Assembly (NCBI RefSeq): GCF_000718095.1
Contig: NZ_JOEI01000014.1
Coordinates: 214,256-278,255, forward strand
From: Streptomyces scopuliridis RB72
Lineage (GTDB): Bacteria > Actinomycetota > Actinomycetes > Streptomycetales > Streptomycetaceae
Reading direction: 5' to 3'
Length of the DNA stretch: 64,000 nt
The position numbers and the translations under genes were made by a program. This document shows positions 60,634 to 64,000 of this stretch, piece by piece. Each line of letters starts with the position of its first letter. Within the stretch, counting starts at the first letter, position 1. The notes beneath the pieces were generated by a model. That model worked only from the letters and a program-made list of their open reading frames with translations, was not told the DNA's origin and searched no databases.

Positions 60634-60711
60634 GGCTGCGGCCTCCTCTCAAATGTGGGGACGAATGGGTGTCGGGTCTGGTCACGTCAGGTCGGTTCGG
60701 TCAGGTCATGT

Positions 60712-62049
60712 TCAGTTGAGCTGTGGGACGGGGCTCGGCGGCCACTGTCCCCCCTCTGTAGGTCGCAGTGCGTTCAGCGGCAGTTCCAGCCGTACCTCCG
60801 TACCCTTCGCCGCCCGGCCCCTGCCGATGCGGATACGGGCCCCGATGGAGGCAGCCCGCTCGACCATGCCGACCAGCCCGAAGTGCCCGGCCCGGCGCAG
60901 GTCGTTGAGGGTGGTGCCGGGCGGCAGGCCCTGTCCGTCGTCGTACACGCTGATACGCAGCACGTCCCCGGCCACACCGGCCGAGACATGGACGAATTCG
61001 GCCTTCGCGTGCCGCTGCGCGTTCTCCATCGCCTCGGTGGCGATGGTCAGCGCGTGCCGGGCCACGGCGTGCGGGATCGGTGGTACGGGGAGCTCACCGA
61101 GCCGCCTGAAGGTGGCGGACATGCCATGGCGGCGACCGAAGTCGTCGGTACGGGAGTGGAGTTCGCCCAGGACGTCGATCCCGCCGTCCAGCCCGGACTC
61201 CCGCCGCAGGTCCGAGAGCAGCTCCCGCGATTCGGCGGCGGCCCGGCGCGCCGAGCGGGCCACCAGTTCGGCCTGGTGCTTGACGGTGCGCGGTTCCATG
61301 CGGTCAGCCGAGTTCGCCAGGCCGTCCGCCGCCATGGCCAGGCCGTGCAGCGTCTTGGCCACCGAGTCGTGCATCTCACGGGCGAGCCTGGCGCGTTCCT
61401 CCTCGACCGCGCCGCTGACCGCGAGCCGGGCGCGGGCCTCGGTCAGCGCCTGGCTCGCGGTGCCGAAGCCGAGCATGAGGTTGCGCAGCGTGCTGCCGAT
61501 CGCGCCCGCCATGACGCACAGCCCCGGCAGCAGCAGCGCGTTGAAGCCCGCCTCCGCCTCGCTGTTGACGGCGTAGGCCCCGGCGACGATCAGCGACTGG
61601 AGTACGGCGAAGAGCGCGGCGCCGCGCCAGCCGTAGACCAGCCCGGCGAGCAGCGGGGTGCAGATGGTGACATACGCCAGCGTCGAGTCCGGGGAGGCCG
61701 TGGCCAGCAGCAGAGCGCCGAAGAACATGTCGGCGGCGAGCAGCAGCGGATGGCGCAGCAGAATCGGTCCGAAGCGTTCCCAGTCCCGCAGCAGGACGTA
61801 GGAGACCATGAAGGTGACGAGCACGGCCGAGCCGACGAGCCAGATCGCCAACCCCGACGCCGTACTCCTGAGGGCGAAGGGCGCGGCGAGGGCGATCATC
61901 GCGAGCCGGAAACCGAAGACCTGCCGGCACAGCGCCTGAAGGGCGTTCACCTGGATCGGCAGCGCCGGCACGTGCTTCGGGTCGGCGGTGGCAGAACGCG
62001 GCACCTCACTGTTGTTGCCGCCCGTGAGAATGAGGGTCTTCTGGGCCAT
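60712..62049 (-). CDS. sensor histidine kinase (HisKA_3 type)
   Basis: A 445-aa kinase with five or six membrane helices in the first 200 residues (FRLAMIALAAPFALR, GLAIWLVGSAVLVTFMVSYVLL, LLLAADMFFGALLLATAS, ALFAVLQSLIVAGAYAV, GLCVMAGAIGSTLRNLML), the phosphoacceptor His227 in ERARLAREMHDSVAKTLHGLA, and an HATPase domain (EAMENAQRHAKAEF, VYDDGQGLPPGT, GHFGLVGMVERAASIGARIRIGRG, GTEVRLELP). ATG 62049 follows GGGAGG. It partners the next gene. Confidence 0.92.
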   Translation of the reverse strand: MAQKTLILTGGNNSEVPRSATADPKHVPALPIQVNALQALCRQVFGFRLAMIALAAPFALRSTASGLAIWLVGSAVLVTFMVSYVLLRDWERFGPILLRHPLLLAADMFFGALLLATASPDSTLAYVTICTPLLAGLVYGWRGAALFAVLQSLIVAGAYAVNSEAEAGFNALLLPGLCVMAGAIGSTLRNLMLGFGTASQALTEARARLAVSGAVEEERARLAREMHDSVAKTLHGLAMAADGLANSADRMEPRTVKHQAELVARSARRAAAESRELLSDLRRESGLDGGIDVLGELHSRTDDFGRRHGMSATFRRLGELPVPPIPHAVARHALTIATEAMENAQRHAKAEFVHVSAGVAGDVLRISVYDDGQGLPPGTTLNDLRRAGHFGLVGMVERAASIGARIRIGRGRAAKGTEVRLELPLNALRPTEGGQWPPSPVPQLN

Positions 62050-62135
62050 GGGGGTCACCTCCCGTACTGGGGATCGGGCTCACGCGTCATGTGGTCGCCG
62101 GTGCGGGGCCGCCGTGCTGGGCCGCCGTGGTGGGG

Positions 62136-63026
62136 TCACTGTCCGAGGATGTCCCCGAAGTCGACACCGGAGCCGTAGTAGAAGCTCAGGACGATCAGCA
62201 GCATGGTGGCCGGGAGCATGACCATCGTGACGACGAGTGTGGTCTTCGGTACGGCCTGGGCGGCCCGGCGCCGCGCGTTCTGCGCGTCGGTCCGGCGCAT
62301 GTCATTGGCGATCTGTATCAGCGTGTCCACGATCGGGGCACCCAGCTCCTCGCCCTGCTGGAGCGCGGTGACGAACATCGACACCTGCTCGGAGGCGTTG
62401 CGCCTGCGCAGCTGGTCGAATGCCTCGCGCCGGCTGACACCCATGTCCATCTGCCGCAGCGTGATGCGGAGTTCGTCGGACCAGGGCCCCTTGTACTTCT
62501 CCGCGACGCGCTCCAGCGCCTGCCGGAAGCCCAGACCGGCGGAGACGACGACGGCGAGGACGTCGAGGAAGTCGGGCAGGGTGCGCTCGATGTCCTCTTT
62601 CCGGCGGGCGATGTGCGAGCGGATGATGACGTCCGTCCACACCAGGCCGTACGCCAGGGCCAGTATCGCGATGATCGGCTGGCCCCGCAGGAGGAGCGCC
62701 AGCGCGGCGAACGCGCCGAGGAATCCGTAGACCGCGCGCCGGGCGGCGTAGCGGTCCACCGTCATACCGCCGGGGTTGCCCGCCATGTCGAGCCGGCGGC
62801 GCAGCGCGTCGACGCGCTTGGGCCCCATCATCCGGAGCACGGACGGGGCGTAACGCATGCCGAGCCGGTCTATACCGGAACCGACGGCAGTGGTACGGGT
62901 GGCGCCGACCTCCAGCGCGATGGCGAGGTCGCCGGGCAGTTTGGCGTCGGCGCGATAGAGACGGACGCCCTGGAAGGCTCCGTAGACGGACAGTCCGACA
63001 ACGACCGCGAGCAGCAGACCCATCAT
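62136..63026 (-). CDS. tadC: type II secretion F-domain protein TadC
   Basis: A 296-aa inner-membrane platform protein with an N-terminal helix, a cytoplasmic F domain (LPDFLDVLAVVVSAGLGFRQALERVAEKYKGPWSDELRITLRQMDMGVSRREAFDQLRRR, MFVTALQQGEELGAPIVDTLIQIANDMRR) and two or three C-terminal helices (TTLVVTMVMLPATMLLIVLSFYYG). With TadB it forms the Flp pilus assembly platform. ATG 63026. Confidence 0.92.
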   Translation of the reverse strand: MMGLLLAVVVGLSVYGAFQGVRLYRADAKLPGDLAIALEVGATRTTAVGSGIDRLGMRYAPSVLRMMGPKRVDALRRRLDMAGNPGGMTVDRYAARRAVYGFLGAFAALALLLRGQPIIAILALAYGLVWTDVIIRSHIARRKEDIERTLPDFLDVLAVVVSAGLGFRQALERVAEKYKGPWSDELRITLRQMDMGVSRREAFDQLRRRNASEQVSMFVTALQQGEELGAPIVDTLIQIANDMRRTDAQNARRRAAQAVPKTTLVVTMVMLPATMLLIVLSFYYGSGVDFGDILGQ

Positions 63027-63054
63027 GTTCTCTCCTCCTTCCTCGGACCCGGAC

Positions 63055-63996
63055 TCAGACCTGGACCCGGGACATGCGCTGGATCAGGAAGAAGCCCGCG
63101 CCGTACATCGCGAAGGCCACGACGACCGCGGCCTGGCCGAGCACCGATCCCGTCATCTTGTCCAGCGCTCCGGCCGACATGGCGTTGATCACCAGCAGAA
63201 AGCCGAGTCCGAGCATCGGCACCGCCACGGCGGTGACCCTGATCTGGGAGAGCATGGTCTTGACCTCTCGGCGGGTTTCCTTGCGCTCGTCCAGCGTCTC
63301 CGTGAGGTTGCGCAGCGAGCTCACGACCTGGCCACCGGCCCGGCTGGAGAGCACCAGCGTGGTGACGAGGACGACCAGCTCGCGCGAGGGCAGCCGGTCG
63401 GCCAGCTCGCCGAGCGCGTCGTCCATGGAGTGGCCGACGGCGAGCTGGTCGGCGACCCTGCGCAGCTCCTCGCCCGCGGGGTCGTCGAGTTCCTCGGCCG
63501 CCATCGCCAGGGCGGTACGCATCGCCAGTCCGGCCTGGGTGGCGTTGGCGAGTACGCGGGTCAGCTCGGGCAGCTGGTTGATGAAGGCTTCCGTGCGCTT
63601 GGCGCGCTGCCAGTTGAGGAAGGCGTTACCGCCCCAGACGCCGATCAGCGCCGCCAGCAGGCCGAAGAACTGGGCGAAGATCGCCCCGATGGTGAAGTAC
63701 AGCGCCAGCAGCCCGGCCACGACGTACACGAAGTACTCGCCGGGGGTCAGATCGAGGCCCGTCACCGCGATCTTGCGCTCGATGCGCTTGCCGAGCTTCG
63801 TCGTACGCAGCCACTGGTCGATACCGACGAAGCGCCGGCGGCGGCCGGACGCCGTGGTGATCTGTCCTGTCTGGGACATGCGCGCGACGAGTACCTGCCG
63901 CTGGGCCTTGCCCGACGAGTAGACGTGCACGCCGATGACGGCGAGCACACAGGTGAGCAGCGTGACGCCGATCGTCAGGAGCGGGAGATTATCCAT
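63055..63996 (-). CDS. tadB: type II secretion F-domain protein TadB
   Basis: A 313-aa platform protein beginning with a membrane helix (LLTIGVTLLTCVLAVIGVHVYSS), then GEYFVYVVAGLLALYFTIGAIFAQFFGLLAALIGVWGG, the F domain ([86 protein letters not shown]), and C-terminal helices. 28 bases separate it from tadC. The rest of the locus (the CpaF/TadA ATPase would be expected next) is outside the window. Confidence 0.92.
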   Translation of the reverse strand: MDNLPLLTIGVTLLTCVLAVIGVHVYSSGKAQRQVLVARMSQTGQITTASGRRRRFVGIDQWLRTTKLGKRIERKIAVTGLDLTPGEYFVYVVAGLLALYFTIGAIFAQFFGLLAALIGVWGGNAFLNWQRAKRTEAFINQLPELTRVLANATQAGLAMRTALAMAAEELDDPAGEELRRVADQLAVGHSMDDALGELADRLPSRELVVLVTTLVLSSRAGGQVVSSLRNLTETLDERKETRREVKTMLSQIRVTAVAVPMLGLGFLLVINAMSAGALDKMTGSVLGQAAVVVAFAMYGAGFFLIQRMSRVQV

Positions 63997-64000
63997 GTCG

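Noticed and set aside
1..64000. tRNA, rRNA or biosynthetic gene cluster
   Set aside because: No cloverleaf, no rRNA sequence and no polyketide, peptide or terpene synthase genes were seen on either strand.

Overview
The window is very GC-rich, codon-biased actinobacterial chromosome, almost certainly Streptomyces. It has the gene order ychF, ppgK, ispH, xseA/xseB, glpX, a WhiB-family gene, two fumarases, phoH, uppS that I know from the Streptomyces core, plus GTG/TTG starts, many 4-base ATGA/GTGA gene overlaps, GAF-SpoIIE phosphatases, XRE-DUF5753 regulators and a Flp/Tad pilus cluster. No rRNA, tRNA, CRISPR array or biosynthetic cluster was seen.

Layout. (1) 1-8803 is accessory DNA. A PIN-like pair (1-589) is followed by a probable integrated island. 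The island is bounded by a diverged copy of the 3' end of ychF at about 620-727 and the real ychF end at 8804, and has an exact 24-bp direct repeat just inside each border (753-776 and 8695-8718). It holds a DUF234-type ATPase whose upstream DNA contains an IS256-like remnant, an XRE/TPR-like regulator, and a tightly overlapping three-gene operon: TIR protein, degenerate P-loop NTPase with helical repeats, and membrane-anchored protein. The TIR C-terminus and the NTPase N-terminus share a 15-residue Gly/Asn motif. This looks like an NTPase-sensor plus TIR-effector conflict system and is the first strong candidate for an undescribed system. No integrase remains. (2) 8804-23370 is core: ychF, DUF6542, ppgK, ispH, an APC permease, xseAB, a nitroreductase, DUF4245, glpX, a WhiB regulator, DUF1707, class I and class II fumarases; a 165-bp MITE-like palindrome lies before the first fumarase. 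(3) 23445-35392 mixes DUF402, an ESX/WXG-like three-gene set, a GAF-PP2C-HATPase phosphatase, a catalase, a bifunctional penicillin-binding protein and an SPFH protein with an overlapping small ribbon-helix-helix gene.

(4) 35453-41340: a PadR-ABC transporter operon with two overlapping palindromic operators, then divergent oxyR / ahpC-ahpD. (5) 41426-48479: AI-2E-type transporter and coupled membrane protein, lytic transglycosylase-like protein with a long leader, PIN-PhoH ATPase, undecaprenyl diphosphate synthase, aldo-keto reductase. (6) 48800-64000 is dominated by type IV pilus (Flp/Tad) functions read leftward: tadB, tadC, histidine kinase, LuxR-type response regulator, Flp pilin, TadG-like protein, lipoprotein and OmpA-like protein, with a prepilin peptidase further left.

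Between these lies the second strong candidate: a 528-aa protein that begins with the same GQGA(I/V)EYVG prepilin signal as the Flp pilin, continues into a HINT self-cleavage domain and ends in a small basic toxin-like domain, followed 35 bp downstream by a likely immunity gene. This suggests a toxin processed by prepilin peptidase and displayed or delivered through the Flp system. Short tandem repeats (15-21 bp units) are unusually common between 48.7 and 52.1 kb, at gene 3' ends and in one lipoprotein N-terminus.
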